A stretch of 56,339 bases of DNA, from contig LMZS01000059.1 of NCBI GenBank assembly GCA_001567085.1, forward strand, positions 1 through 56,339, given 5' to 3'. Shown in pieces: positions 8,427-17,089 of this stretch. Positions within the stretch are counted from its first letter, which is position 1. The number at the start of each line of letters is the position of its first letter. The position numbers and the translations under genes were made by a program. A model generated the notes under the pieces. The model was not told the DNA's origin. It saw nothing but the letters and a program-made list of their open reading frames with translations, and did no database searches. This DNA comes from Chloroflexi bacterium OLB15. GTDB taxonomy: Bacteria; Chloroflexota; Anaerolineae; Aggregatilineales; Phototrophicaceae.

Positions 8427-8993
8427 TTAACGCGAAAATCCTAAAACCGCCAGCATCCACTTTCCCGGCGCGTTAGGGGTAGCAGGCGGCGGGGTAGGGA
8501 TATTGCGTTTCTCATCGTCAGTCGTGGCTTTGCGGCGCATCAGCTCGATGATTAGGCTTTCTTGGCCGCGCGCCATCGCCCATTTATGATTCATGCCGAA
8601 AATCGGCTTCATGATCCATGAATAATCGCGAAGGATTGGTTTTGTTGCTTCAATCTTCCAATCGTAGATAGCTTCGGTGTAATCGCCATCTTGGACAAAT
8701 GTCCAGATTCCACGCCCAACGAAATCGCCATCAGCGGTTAGCGTGAATCCATCATCACGCACATCGGTGACTGTAAAAGACCAGCGCAGGGTATAGGGCA
8801 GCCAGCCTTTGGTGTACAGTGAAACTCGCCTGCCTATGCCTGCCTCATCGCCCGGCGTAAGCTGCTTCACTTCCAGATACACGCTTGGCCACCAGCGGGG
8901 CAGATCTTCGGCATTCCCCAGCACGTCTACAACTTCGCGGAGATTGGCTTTGATGCGCCAATGGGTGATGAAATGATAGTTATTGGCTGGCAT
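8427..8993 (-). CDS. SRPBCC-family (START/polyketide cyclase-like) protein
   Basis: Predicted ligand-binding helix-grip protein of about 188 aa. The pattern ITHWRIKANLREVVDVLGNA, then RWWPSVYLEV, a glycine-containing turn and a late TRP-rich IYDWKIEATKP strand is typical of SRPBCC proteins that coat a hydrophobic cavity. The C-terminal long helix (HKWAMARGQESLIIELMRRK) also fits. The start at 8993 is chosen because an ATG there has an AGGG eight bases upstream; the longer frame begins with TTG. The ligand is not predictable. It follows typA on the same strand, separated by a hairpin. Confidence 0.8.
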   Translation of the reverse strand: MPANNYHFITHWRIKANLREVVDVLGNAEDLPRWWPSVYLEVKQLTPGDEAGIGRRVSLYTKGWLPYTLRWSFTVTDVRDDGFTLTADGDFVGRGIWTFVQDGDYTEAIYDWKIEATKPILRDYSWIMKPIFGMNHKWAMARGQESLIIELMRRKATTDDEKRNIPTPPPATPNAPGKWMLAVLGFSR

Positions 8994-9071
8994 GAGCAGA
9001 ACCCTATACAATGTTTAACCTGATCTCGGTTATACAGCCAATCATTATTTCTAGGCAAGTGGGGTACAAAC

Positions 9072-9102
9072 AAAAACGCGACCTCATCGAGATCGCGTTT
9101 TT
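9072..9102 (-). terminator. Terminator downstream of typA
   Basis: 10-bp stem AAAAACGCGA / TCGCGTTTTT with an 11-nt loop just after the typA stop. The T-run on the minus strand supports termination in the typA direction. Confidence 0.75.
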
Positions 9103-9106
9103 ATGC

Positions 9107-10957
9107 CTACTGCTCAGCCATCATTTTCTCGCGGCGCTTCACTTCACGCATACGCAATTCATTATTCAGCGTTTTCTTGCGCGGGCGCAGGCTTACCGGT
9201 GTCACTTCCAGAAGCTCATCGTCGGCGATAAATTCCAGATAATCATCCAGACTCATGTTACGCACGCCGCGCATACGCTCTTCTTCAAAGTATGTCTTGG
9301 TATGCACCGCCGAAAGCTGCTTGGTGCGACACAGATTTACAGCAAGGTCTTCAGGGCGAATATGCTCACCGACTACCATACCTTCATACACTTCGTCGCC
9401 CGGCGCGATGAAGTAGGTGCCGCGCTGCTGTACATCAAGCATGGCGTAAGTTGTGGCTGCGCCGGCTTCATAAGCGATCAGGCTGCCGAACTGGCGGCGC
9501 GGTACAGGGCCGGCCATCGGCTCGTAACCATAGAAAATCGAGTGGAGTTGACCGTTGCCACTGGTTGCCGTCAGGAACTTGGAGCGGAAACCGAGCAAAC
9601 CGCGCGTGGGCACAAGAAAGCGCATAAAGGTCATGCCGTTTTCGCTGCTCATATCAATCATGCGCCCCCGGCGCACGCCCAGCATTTCAACGACAGTGCC
9701 CACCAGATTATCGGTCACTTCAACATGCACTTCTTCAACCGGCTCCAGCAGTTCATCAGTTTCGGGATCGCGACGGAAAATCACTTCCGGTTTGCTAATC
9801 TCGAACTCGTACCCCTCACGGCGCATGGTTTCAATCAGGATGCCAAGATGCAATTCACCGCGCCCGCTGACGATGAATTTTTCTGGTGATTCGCCGTCTT
9901 CAACGCGAAGCGCAAGATTACTGCGGGTTTCATTGTAGAGGCGCTCACGCAGCCGGCGGGAGGTACCCCATCCGGTTTTGCCTTCACGGCCTGCCAGCGG
10001 CGACGTGTTCACGCCAAAGGTCATACGAACCGTTGGCTGCTCAACTGTGATCGGGGGCAGGGTAACTGGCGCTGCCGGATCAGTGATGGTATCGCTAATG
10101 CCGATATCTTCGAAACCGCCAAAAGCGAGGATGTCGCCCGCGTGAACTTCATCCACTTCCTTTTTGGACAGGTTGGAAAATGTGAATAGATAGTCAATCT
10201 TACTGGTGTTCTGCTCGCCTGTAGGCGTAATACGCAGGGCAGACATGCCGCGACGCATTACACCGCTATGCAGGCGGCCAATGCCAATTTGCCCCTTGTA
10301 CTTATCGTATTCAATGGTCGTTACCAGCAGCGCCATAGCCTCATTTTCAGCAATGGTAGGCGGCGGCACCTCTTTGACGATAGTTTCGAATAATGGGGCT
10401 AAATCTGAGCCGATCTGGTTATATTCGTACCCGGCACGGCCTTCCATGCCGATGGTGTACACAACCGGGAATTCGGCTTGCTCATCGCTAGCGCCTAGCT
10501 CAATAAACAGGTCGAATGTTTCATTGAGTGCCTCTTCAGGCCGCGCATTTTTCCGGTCAATTTTGTTGATCACGACAATGACGCGCAGACCGAGTGACAG
10601 CGCTTTGCGCAGCACAAATCGGGTTTGCGGCATCGGGCCTTCGACAGCATCAACCAGAAGCAGCGCGCCATCCACCATGTTGAGTACGCGCTCAACTTCT
10701 CCGCCAAAATCAGCGTGGCCGGGCGTGTCTACAATGTTGATCTTGATGTCCTTATAATGGACAGCCGTGTTTTTAGCCAAAATGGTGATGCCGCGCTCGC
10801 GCTCAAGATCGTTCGAGTCGAGAATACGCTCGCCGGCAGCATCAGCATTACGGAAAACTTTTGTCTGTTTCAGCATGCCGTCAACCAGCGTCGTTTTTCC
10901 ATGATCGACGTGCGCAATGATGGCGATGTTACGAATGTCGTTACGCTTGAGAGTCAC
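9107..10957 (-). CDS. typA: Translational GTPase TypA/BipA
   Basis: Ribosome-associated GTPase of the EF-G/LepA class, used in 50S assembly and stress adaptation. The G1 motif AHVDHGKTT is near residue 15. It is followed by the switch region RERGITI, G3 DTPGHADF and G4 NKIDR. The EF-G-like C-terminal domains and the TypA-specific [11 protein letters not shown] segment are also present. Length of 616 aa is standard. The start codon is GTG with AAGGT upstream. A terminator follows the stop, and the next gene on the strand is the SRPBCC protein. All nucleotide-binding motifs are intact. Confidence 0.96.
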   Translation of the reverse strand: MTLKRNDIRNIAIIAHVDHGKTTLVDGMLKQTKVFRNADAAGERILDSNDLERERGITILAKNTAVHYKDIKINIVDTPGHADFGGEVERVLNMVDGALLLVDAVEGPMPQTRFVLRKALSLGLRVIVVINKIDRKNARPEEALNETFDLFIELGASDEQAEFPVVYTIGMEGRAGYEYNQIGSDLAPLFETIVKEVPPPTIAENEAMALLVTTIEYDKYKGQIGIGRLHSGVMRRGMSALRITPTGEQNTSKIDYLFTFSNLSKKEVDEVHAGDILAFGGFEDIGISDTITDPAAPVTLPPITVEQPTVRMTFGVNTSPLAGREGKTGWGTSRRLRERLYNETRSNLALRVEDGESPEKFIVSGRGELHLGILIETMRREGYEFEISKPEVIFRRDPETDELLEPVEEVHVEVTDNLVGTVVEMLGVRRGRMIDMSSENGMTFMRFLVPTRGLLGFRSKFLTATSGNGQLHSIFYGYEPMAGPVPRRQFGSLIAYEAGAATTYAMLDVQQRGTYFIAPGDEVYEGMVVGEHIRPEDLAVNLCRTKQLSAVHTKTYFEEERMRGVRNMSLDDYLEFIADDELLEVTPVSLRPRKKTLNNELRMREVKRREKMMAEQ

Positions 10958-11104
10958 AAACTTACCTTAGTTATCGCTTCTTTATAGAATGGAGTGGAAA
11001 ATTATGTTAGCAGGAAATATTTACGGGATATAGGGGAAACTGCTGCTGTCGGGTAAAATCCACCCGTCTATTAAACTACGCACGCGCTGCTGAATGGTGC
11101 CTTG

Positions 11105-11467
11105 ATGCAAAAGTTAATTGATCAGGAATGGTTTCGCTCTTTATTTTTGACGCTGATAATCGTTGGAATATTACTGCTGGTCTTTGGGGTTGTTCGCTAT
11201 TTTACCCTCAGCCATCAAATGGAGCAGAATCGGGCGTTTCAGATTCAGTCACAGAATGAGTTGGTTGACCCACAATCAGTTTCAGAAGCACAGGGGTTGA
11301 TTGCCTCAGGCGAGGAATTGCGCCAGATTGAATCCGCACGCACCCAAAGTGTCATCTTTGTTGGCGTAGGGTTGGTGCTGCTCGGCATTGGCTGGTTGGG
11401 GCGTGATTGGGTGCAAACCCGGCGCAGGAAAGCTATGAAAACGGCGGCTAAAGCGCCACCTGCATAA
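11105..11467 (+). CDS. Small two-helix membrane protein
   Basis: Unrecognised family, 120 aa. The first membrane helix is about residues 12-32 (LFLTLIIVGILLLVFGVV). A polar loop with SQNELVDPQSVSEAQG follows, then a second helix at about 83-100 (VIFVGVGLVLLGIGWLG) and a basic tail (RRRKAMK). The loop would lie outside and both ends inside by the positive-inside rule. An ATG at 11105 is preferred to the overlapping TTG. It sits alone between divergent typA and the promoter of the LLM operon. Confidence 0.7.
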   Translation: MQKLIDQEWFRSLFLTLIIVGILLLVFGVVRYFTLSHQMEQNRAFQIQSQNELVDPQSVSEAQGLIASGEELRQIESARTQSVIFVGVGLVLLGIGWLGRDWVQTRRRKAMKTAAKAPPA

Positions 11468-11481
11468 ACCGGCTCATCAAA

Positions 11482-11510
11482 TTGAGATGCGAATTCCTGA
11501 AGGTTATAAT
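11482..11510 (+). promoter_or_regulatory. sigma70-type promoter of the LLM oxidoreductase operon
   Basis: TTGAGA (11482-11487), 17-bp spacer and a perfect TATAAT (11505-11510). The predicted start is at about 11517, some 65 bases before the GTG of the LLM gene. Confidence 0.7.
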
Positions 11511-11518
11511 CCTGCAAA

Positions 11519-11538
11519 ATTGTTTCATTCAAAACAAT
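11519..11538 (+). promoter_or_regulatory. Inverted repeat at the predicted transcription start (possible operator)
   Basis: The 7-bp arms ATTGTTT and AAACAAT are separated by 6 bases and lie directly after the promoter's predicted start site. That is where repressors commonly bind. No bound regulator is known; this is inference from position and symmetry. Confidence 0.4.
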
Positions 11539-11582
11539 GTAAGCAAAACAAAATTGTGTGATGTTATGCTTAGGAGCCAATA

Positions 11583-12488
11583 GTGAGCGTAGATTTCGGA
11601 CTAGCGTTGGTATTTGGCCCCCCATCTGGAGAGCCGGAACGCTTTGTTGGCGATCTGGTCGAAAGTATGCCGAAGCTGGGCGATCACATTCGTAGTTTAT
11701 GGATGACCGATCATTTTTTCTGGAATTTACGGCCTACTCATGAAGTATGGGTGGTCATGTCTTATCTGGCGGCTTACTTCCCCACGCTTGAAATTGCGCC
11801 TATGGTTTTAGGACAAAGCTACCGTAACCCTGCGCTGACCGCGAAAATGGCGGCCACGCTGCATTCGTTGAGCGGCGGGCGGTTTATCATGGGCATTGGC
11901 GCGGGGTGGAAAGAGGACGAATACCGAGCTTATAACTACCCATACCCGCGAGCGGGCATCCGTCTTGAACAGCTTGAAGATACGCTGGAAATTTTCAAAC
12001 GGATGTGGACTGAAGCTGATCCCGTGACGTATGAAGGCAAGCATTATGCGGTCTATAATGCCTACTGCCAGCCCAAGCCAGACCCGATGATCCCCATTGT
12101 GGTGGGCGGGGGCGGCGCCAAGACGATGCTGCTAGCGGCGAAATACGCCGATATGTGGAATATTTCAGATTCGACATTGGAACGTTTTAACGAAAAGACA
12201 GCTGTTCTCAAGGCGCATTGCGAAACCATCGGACGGGATTGGGCGTCTATTCGTAAGACGTGGTTTGGCCGCGTGGCTGTTGGTCACACTGAGGCTGAAG
12301 CAGAAGCGCGCGGCGGCAGTGAGTGGCATCGCGATAATGCTTTTGTTGGCACACCGGCGCACATTGTTGAGCAAATGAATGCCTTTGTTGATGCTGGTTG
12401 CGATTATTTTATGATTGATATTTTAGGACTGCCCGATCCAGAGGTGCTGGATATGGTGGTCAACGAAATTCTTCCAAACGTGGGGTAG
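11583..12488 (+). CDS. LLM-class flavin-dependent oxidoreductase (luciferase-like)
   Basis: Bacterial-luciferase-fold oxidoreductase, FMN- or F420-dependent. The pattern is typical: FGLALVFGP at the start, WMTDHF, and a segment with TLEIAPMVLGQSYRNPALTAK. These are followed by SGGRFIMGIGAGWKEDEY, a conserved glycine-rich cofactor site, and IPIVVGGGGAKTMLLAAKYAD. Length of 301 aa is usual. The start is GTG with AGGAG six bases upstream. It is the first gene of an apparent operon with the metallo-beta-lactamase-fold gene eight bases on. The substrate cannot be told. Confidence 0.9.
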   Translation: MSVDFGLALVFGPPSGEPERFVGDLVESMPKLGDHIRSLWMTDHFFWNLRPTHEVWVVMSYLAAYFPTLEIAPMVLGQSYRNPALTAKMAATLHSLSGGRFIMGIGAGWKEDEYRAYNYPYPRAGIRLEQLEDTLEIFKRMWTEADPVTYEGKHYAVYNAYCQPKPDPMIPIVVGGGGAKTMLLAAKYADMWNISDSTLERFNEKTAVLKAHCETIGRDWASIRKTWFGRVAVGHTEAEAEARGGSEWHRDNAFVGTPAHIVEQMNAFVDAGCDYFMIDILGLPDPEVLDMVVNEILPNVG

Positions 12489-12495
12489 GGCTATC

Positions 12496-13173
12496 GTGAA
12501 ATTGATCTGGTATGGACACGCAAGCTTTCTGATCACAGCAGACGATGGCACGCGGATTGTAACTGACCCCTACACGCCGCAAACCGCAGGCTATGCGCCA
12601 TTTTCAGATGAGGCTGATCTGGTGATCATTTCCTCAAATAACGATTCCTTCCACTGCCGTGCAGATCTTATTCCCGGCAAACCAACTGTCATCAATGCGC
12701 TAGCCCTAGCACAGACCAAGGGGCAGATCGTTGAGCACGGCATTCCAATTCGCGCGATTGAGGCGATGGAAGCACTGAACCATCGTGAACACGATCCCGA
12801 TCAGAATGGCATGTATCGCTTTGAAATAGACGGCGTGCATATTGGCCATATGGGCGATATGGGGAACGCGCTTAGCCCTGAACAACTGAAGTTTTTTGAA
12901 GGCATAGACGTATTGCTGGCGTTAGCTGGCGGGCATCCGACCATTGAACTGGATGACCTGATGACTTTAATTAACCACGTTTCGCCCAAGATCATTGTGC
13001 CTATGCACTTCCGCACCCTACGTTACAAGCCGCGTAATACGTACTGGATTGACACATTTATGCGCTACTTTGAGGATGCGGATATTGATTTCCCGTGCGT
13101 AAGCGAAGTGACAATCTCACGGGAAACTCTTCCCCAAAAGACGCGCGTGTGGATACTGCCACACGCTGGATAA
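12496..13173 (+). CDS. Metallo-beta-lactamase-fold protein lacking the HxHxDH motif (UlaG/UPF0173-like)
   Basis: 225 aa with the fold signature of the small UlaG/UPF0173 branch: YGHASFLITADDG and TDPYTPQ. Later motifs GHMGDMG (His and Asp) and PMHFRT (His) remain. The usual first metal motif after the third strand is replaced by SSNNDSFHC, so two of the three histidines and the aspartate are absent. A conventional two-metal site is therefore unlikely; it may bind one metal or have another activity. It starts with GTG and follows the LLM gene by seven bases, so the genes are probably co-transcribed. The family call is firm; the reaction is not. Confidence 0.8.
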   Translation: MKLIWYGHASFLITADDGTRIVTDPYTPQTAGYAPFSDEADLVIISSNNDSFHCRADLIPGKPTVINALALAQTKGQIVEHGIPIRAIEAMEALNHREHDPDQNGMYRFEIDGVHIGHMGDMGNALSPEQLKFFEGIDVLLALAGGHPTIELDDLMTLINHVSPKIIVPMHFRTLRYKPRNTYWIDTFMRYFEDADIDFPCVSEVTISRETLPQKTRVWILPHAG

Positions 13174-13207
13174 ATTGTAACCACTCACACAAGAAGGAAT
13201 TACGCTC

Positions 13208-14212
13208 ATGCTCAATGTTGCAATCATCGGCGCCGGACGTATTGGCCGCTTACATGCCGAAAATTTATGTTATCGAATTCCGCAAACACAGGTGGTTGGT
13301 ATCGCGGACGTTCAGATTTCCGCCGCAGAGGAAACTGCTGCGCGGCTAAATATTCCCTTCACTACGGCTGATTACCGCGAACTGCTGGCGAAGCCGAATG
13401 TAGATGTTGTGGTGATTTGCTCAGCCACCGACACACATACTGAAATTATCATCGAGTCGGCGAAGGCAGGTAAGCAGATTTTCTGCGAAAAGCCGATTGA
13501 TCTTAGCCTTTCCAAAATTGATGCGGCGTTAGAAGCTGTGGACAAAGCCGGTGTGAAAATGCAGATCGGTTTTAACCGCCGCTTTGACCCTAATTTCCGC
13601 AGGGTACGCACGGCAATAGAGCGGGGCGAAATGGGCACACCGCACCGCTTGCATATCATTAGCCGCGATCCTGCGCCGCCTCCGTTGAGCTATGTCAAGG
13701 TTTCTGGCGGCATGTTTGTAGACATGACCATTCATGATTTTGACATGGCGCGTTATCTGATCGGCAGCGAAGTTGAAGAAATTTACACGTTGGCGGGGGT
13801 GATGGTTGATCCGGCGATTGGCGCTGCTGGTGACGTAGATTCGGCGCTGGTGACCCTGAAATTTGCTAACGGCGTGATCGGCTCTATTGATAACAGCCGT
13901 CAGGCGGTTTATGGCTATGATCAGCGGGTGGAAGTATTTGGAAGTGGCGGCAAAATTGAGACCGACAACAACTACCCGAATGCCGCGCACATTAGCACAG
14001 CCCAGAACGTGTATCGCGATCTCCCGCTAAACTTTTTCCTTGAGCGATATTCTGAAAGCTATGTATCAGAAATTCTATCGTTTGTGGATGCGCTGGAGCA
14101 TGACAAACCTGTGTCGGTGGGCGGCATTGATGGACGGCAGGCGGTTGTGATGGGAATGGCTGCGCGCAAATCTTATCTCGAACATCGTCCGGTCAGGCTT
14201 GACGAAATCTAA
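13208..14212 (+). CDS. Gfo/Idh/MocA-family dehydrogenase (inositol 2-dehydrogenase-like)
   Basis: NAD(P)-dependent oxidoreductase of sugars or cyclitols. The Rossmann motif IIGAGRIGRLHAE is at residues 6-18. The catalytic lysine is K95 in EKPID, and the active-site DMTIHDFDMAR contains D172 and H176. This pattern, and the lengths of both domains, match myo-inositol 2-dehydrogenases (IolG), although related sugar dehydrogenases share it. Length of 334 aa is normal. An AAGGA ribosome site precedes the ATG. It sits within a plus-strand run between a metallo-beta-lactamase-fold gene and an MFS carrier, which could import the substrate. No other iol genes are present, so inositol is unproven. Confidence 0.88.
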   Translation: MLNVAIIGAGRIGRLHAENLCYRIPQTQVVGIADVQISAAEETAARLNIPFTTADYRELLAKPNVDVVVICSATDTHTEIIIESAKAGKQIFCEKPIDLSLSKIDAALEAVDKAGVKMQIGFNRRFDPNFRRVRTAIERGEMGTPHRLHIISRDPAPPPLSYVKVSGGMFVDMTIHDFDMARYLIGSEVEEIYTLAGVMVDPAIGAAGDVDSALVTLKFANGVIGSIDNSRQAVYGYDQRVEVFGSGGKIETDNNYPNAAHISTAQNVYRDLPLNFFLERYSESYVSEILSFVDALEHDKPVSVGGIDGRQAVVMGMAARKSYLEHRPVRLDEI

Positions 14213-14254
14213 ATACTTAACACCTGAACGTACAGGCGAAGTGTAATCACAGTA

Positions 14255-15436
14255 ATGACTCCTATAGCGTTCACCTTTACACGGGATCGCTTCACCTGGC
14301 TTGCCTACTTTATGCTGGCGTACTATGCCTATTTGCAGGCAGCGCTGGGGCCATTGATGCCTTTCCTGGCAGCCGAACTGGAATTGTCGTACACGCTGCG
14401 CGGGCTTCACTTCAGCGCCTTCGCGCTAGGCATGATTATCGCTGGCGCTACCGCAGATCGCGCGGCGCGCTATTTCGGGCGGCGGACATTGTTCTGGGGT
14501 GGTGGCGCAGGAATGGTCTTGGGGGTCATTATCCTGACCTTGGGTCAAACCTCACCGATAACCATTTTCGGCTCGTTTGTGATGGGCACGATAGGGTCGT
14601 ATTTGCTGGTGATGATTCAGGCGACACTGGCTGATCATCACGGGGCAATGCGCGCTGTCGCGCTCACTGAATCTAACGTTGGCGCAAGCGCGGCCGCCAT
14701 GCTTGCGCCTCTGCTGATCAGCCAGCTTGAGAATTTTGGCTTTAGCTGGCGATTCGCTCTGTTGGCTATGGTTGCAGCCTGGGCTATAGCGCTGGCTGCA
14801 ACCTCCCGCGTGCCTATTCCCCAATCTTCTGCTGAGAATCGCGGGGTGAATCAGCCGAAAGCGCGACTGCCAGCGCTATTCTGGGTGTATTGGCTGGTGG
14901 TGCTGTTGGGCGTATCTGTAGAGTGGAGTACAGGCTTTTGGGCGGCTGATTTTCTTGAAAATGTTGTTGGCATTAGGCGTGTGGATGCCGCTGCTTCAAT
15001 GGCTGTATTCTATGTGGCAATTTTGCTGGGGCGTTGGTTCGGCAGCCGCCTGAGTCGTATTGTTTTGCCTAACCGTCTGCTGTTAATTGCGTCGGCAATT
15101 TTATTGACCGGCTTTCCGATTTTCTGGCTTTCACGCTCGCCAATTTCGGCGCTTCCCGGTCTGTTTTTAATGGGACTGGGTATCGCCAATCTTTTCCCGA
15201 TGACACTTTCGATTGTATCGAATCTTGCTCCAGACATGGCGAATGCTGCCAGCGCGCGCACTTCGTTGGCGGCGGGTATCGCCATTCTGGTGATGCCGCA
15301 GATACTAGGCTCTACTGCTGACCGGATTGGTATTCAATCAGCTTTTGCCATTGTTGGCGGTCTTGCGCTTGGCGTGCTGGTCATCGTGTGGTTGGCGAAT
15401 CGCGCGTTTGCGTTCATGCAGGCTGCTTCGGTGTAA
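14255..15436 (+). CDS. MFS transporter
   Basis: 393 aa with about 12 predicted membrane helices. An MFS motif A-like segment follows helix 2 (AGATADRAARYFGRR), and a similar SRLSRIV lies in the second half. Located in the cytoplasmic membrane. It is the last gene of the LLM-to-MFS run and is followed by a hairpin terminator. Substrate is unknown; an organic acid or sugar-derived compound is likely from the neighbouring dehydrogenase. A clear ribosome site is not visible. Confidence 0.88.
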   Translation: MTPIAFTFTRDRFTWLAYFMLAYYAYLQAALGPLMPFLAAELELSYTLRGLHFSAFALGMIIAGATADRAARYFGRRTLFWGGGAGMVLGVIILTLGQTSPITIFGSFVMGTIGSYLLVMIQATLADHHGAMRAVALTESNVGASAAAMLAPLLISQLENFGFSWRFALLAMVAAWAIALAATSRVPIPQSSAENRGVNQPKARLPALFWVYWLVVLLGVSVEWSTGFWAADFLENVVGIRRVDAAASMAVFYVAILLGRWFGSRLSRIVLPNRLLLIASAILLTGFPIFWLSRSPISALPGLFLMGLGIANLFPMTLSIVSNLAPDMANAASARTSLAAGIAILVMPQILGSTADRIGIQSAFAIVGGLALGVLVIVWLANRAFAFMQAASV

Positions 15437-15502
15437 GTGTTTCAATCTTTGACGATGCTCTGATACTGCAAAGTGTACAGGCTGAACGGCATTTTTTACG
15501 CA

Positions 15503-15531
15503 AAAACAGGGTGGATATCGCACCCTGTTTT
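15503..15531. terminator. Bidirectional hairpin between MFS and lipoprotein genes
   Basis: Perfect 11-bp stem AAAACAGGGTG / CACCCTGTTTT with a 7-nt loop. It lies between two convergent genes, with T/A runs on both sides. Confidence 0.8.
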
Positions 15532-15563
15532 CGACAAGTTGTACAGATAAAACGGGGCTGTAT

Positions 15564-16235
15564 TTATTCCGCGCCGCGTATCTGATCAATAATTTGTAGG
15601 AACTGCCGCGCCATTGGAATGGTCGGATTGCCTGAAACGGTACTTGAGAAGCGCGGAATAGATACGACAAGTACCAACTCCCCATCCTGAATCAACCCCA
15701 TTGAGCCGTAGGTGCCGCCGCCAAACATGTTTGGTGTGGGCAGATTGGCTTCTTCGGTGCTGCTTTCCAGGCGACGGTCGCCAGAGCGCTGTTCAAAGTA
15801 AGCGCTTGCTGCCTCTTCACTCTCAAACATGGCAATGGTAACGTCAGCAGCACCCCCACCGCGTTCTGAGAAGTAAACCCGCCCTGCGGCGCCATCCTGA
15901 ATGTTTGGGGGATATACAATTTCTGCGCCCGTAGTCGGGTCGTCAATGCGCTGCCATTGAATGGTTCCTGCGTTTATCGGGTTTGGCAGTGCGGCAATAA
16001 CTGCCTCGACGACGCCAAGCGGAGTACTGGTATCGGCAGCAGATGCCTCAGGTTCAGGGGTAGCTTCTGCGCCTGCTTCGCTCGTAGGTGCAGGTGTGTT
16101 TGTTGGGGCAGGGGTATTCGTTGGCTCAGGTGTAAACGTAGCCGTTGGGCTAGGGGTGATATCCAGATTTTCAGGCGCACATGCCGCTAATGGGATTGAA
16201 GCGACAAAGCACAATAAGAGTATTTTTAGGCGCAT
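15564..16235 (-). CDS. Lipoprotein with Thr/Pro-rich linker, downstream of a sugar ABC transporter
   Basis: 223 aa. The N-terminus is a lipoprotein signal (MRLKILLL, then LAAC), so it is anchored to the outer face of the membrane. The mature chain begins with a Thr/Pro linker built on TNTPAPT repeats, then an E/A-rich spacer and a globular domain of about 150 residues. I recognise no named domain there. The ATG at 16235 has AAGGAG ten bases upstream and begins a proper signal peptide; the longer frame to 16259 lacks both. It follows the sugar ABC ATPase on the same strand but need not belong to the transporter. Confidence 0.8.
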   Translation of the reverse strand: MRLKILLLCFVASIPLAACAPENLDITPSPTATFTPEPTNTPAPTNTPAPTSEAGAEATPEPEASAADTSTPLGVVEAVIAALPNPINAGTIQWQRIDDPTTGAEIVYPPNIQDGAAGRVYFSERGGGAADVTIAMFESEEAASAYFEQRSGDRRLESSTEEANLPTPNMFGGGTYGSMGLIQDGELVLVVSIPRFSSTVSGNPTIPMARQFLQIIDQIRGAE

Positions 16236-16298
16236 AGCGGCGAAACTCCTTAGAAACATATCGCTAAGGTAAAAGGCATTTGGTCTTTAGCCTGTTTT

Positions 16299-17087
16299 TT
16301 ATTCCTCTTGACTACCTAACCGCAGCCGTTCGGGCACTTCGCCCGTCATCACCATGTGGGCAACTTCCATTTCAGAAACCTCATGTTTGTAAAAATCACC
16401 GATCTTTCTGCCACCGCGAATGATCGTGAAACGATCGGCTACCTCATGAACATGGGCGATATTATGGGTGATAAAGATCACCGATAGGCCGCGTTCTTTG
16501 GCGCGACGTGTATAGTTCAATACTTCACCCGTTTGCTTCACTGAAAGGGCAGAAGTCGGCTCGTCAAGGATGAGCAGCTTCTTGCCAAAGTGGACAGCCC
16601 GCCCGATAGCGATGGATTGGCGCTCCCCGCCAGACATCATCGCTACGGCTTCGTCAGGATTGCGGATCTTGATGCCAATATCCAGAAGCGCCTCTCGCGT
16701 GCTTGTGGCCATCGCATTATGATCCAATACCTTAAAGGGGCCAAAGCGCCGTGTCAGTTCTTGCCCCAGCCAGAAGTTGCGGGAAATGCTCATCAGCGGC
16801 ACTAACGCAAGGTCTTGATAAACTGTTTCAATCCCTATTTCGCGGGCAGCATGTGGCGAATCAATGGTAACAGGCTTGCCTTCAAAATAAATCTGGCCGC
16901 GTGTTGGCGTATGTACACCGGTCAGAATTTTGATCAGCGTGCTTTTGCCGGCGCCATTATCACCTAATAGGCCGACAATTTCCTGCCGATCTACGTGGAA
17001 ATCAACCCCGCGTAAAGCTTCTACGCTGCCAAACTGCTTGACGATGCCGCGCATTTCGACCAGCGGCGTAGCTTTTGTCTCGAACAT
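16299..17087 (-). CDS. Sugar ABC transporter ATP-binding protein (single cassette)
   Basis: 262 aa carbohydrate-type cassette. Walker A GDNGAGKST, signature MSGGERQS and Walker B LLILDEPTSAL followed by the switch-region FITHN are intact. Ribose/xylose systems such as RbsA or XylG usually fuse two cassettes (about 500 aa). Here there is one, so it should act as a homodimer on the permease encoded next to it. The permease stop and this ATG are two bases apart, indicating one operon. Assigned to monosaccharide uptake from sequence style. Confidence 0.93.
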   Translation of the reverse strand: MFETKATPLVEMRGIVKQFGSVEALRGVDFHVDRQEIVGLLGDNGAGKSTLIKILTGVHTPTRGQIYFEGKPVTIDSPHAAREIGIETVYQDLALVPLMSISRNFWLGQELTRRFGPFKVLDHNAMATSTREALLDIGIKIRNPDEAVAMMSGGERQSIAIGRAVHFGKKLLILDEPTSALSVKQTGEVLNYTRRAKERGLSVIFITHNIAHVHEVADRFTIIRGGRKIGDFYKHEVSEMEVAHMVMTGEVPERLRLGSQEE

Positions 17088-17089
17088 GA

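Noticed and set aside
9011..9889. 292-codon plus-strand frame opposite typA
   Set aside because: It lies antisense to the conserved C-terminal half of TypA and has a biased His/Ala/Phe-rich composition typical of a shadow frame.
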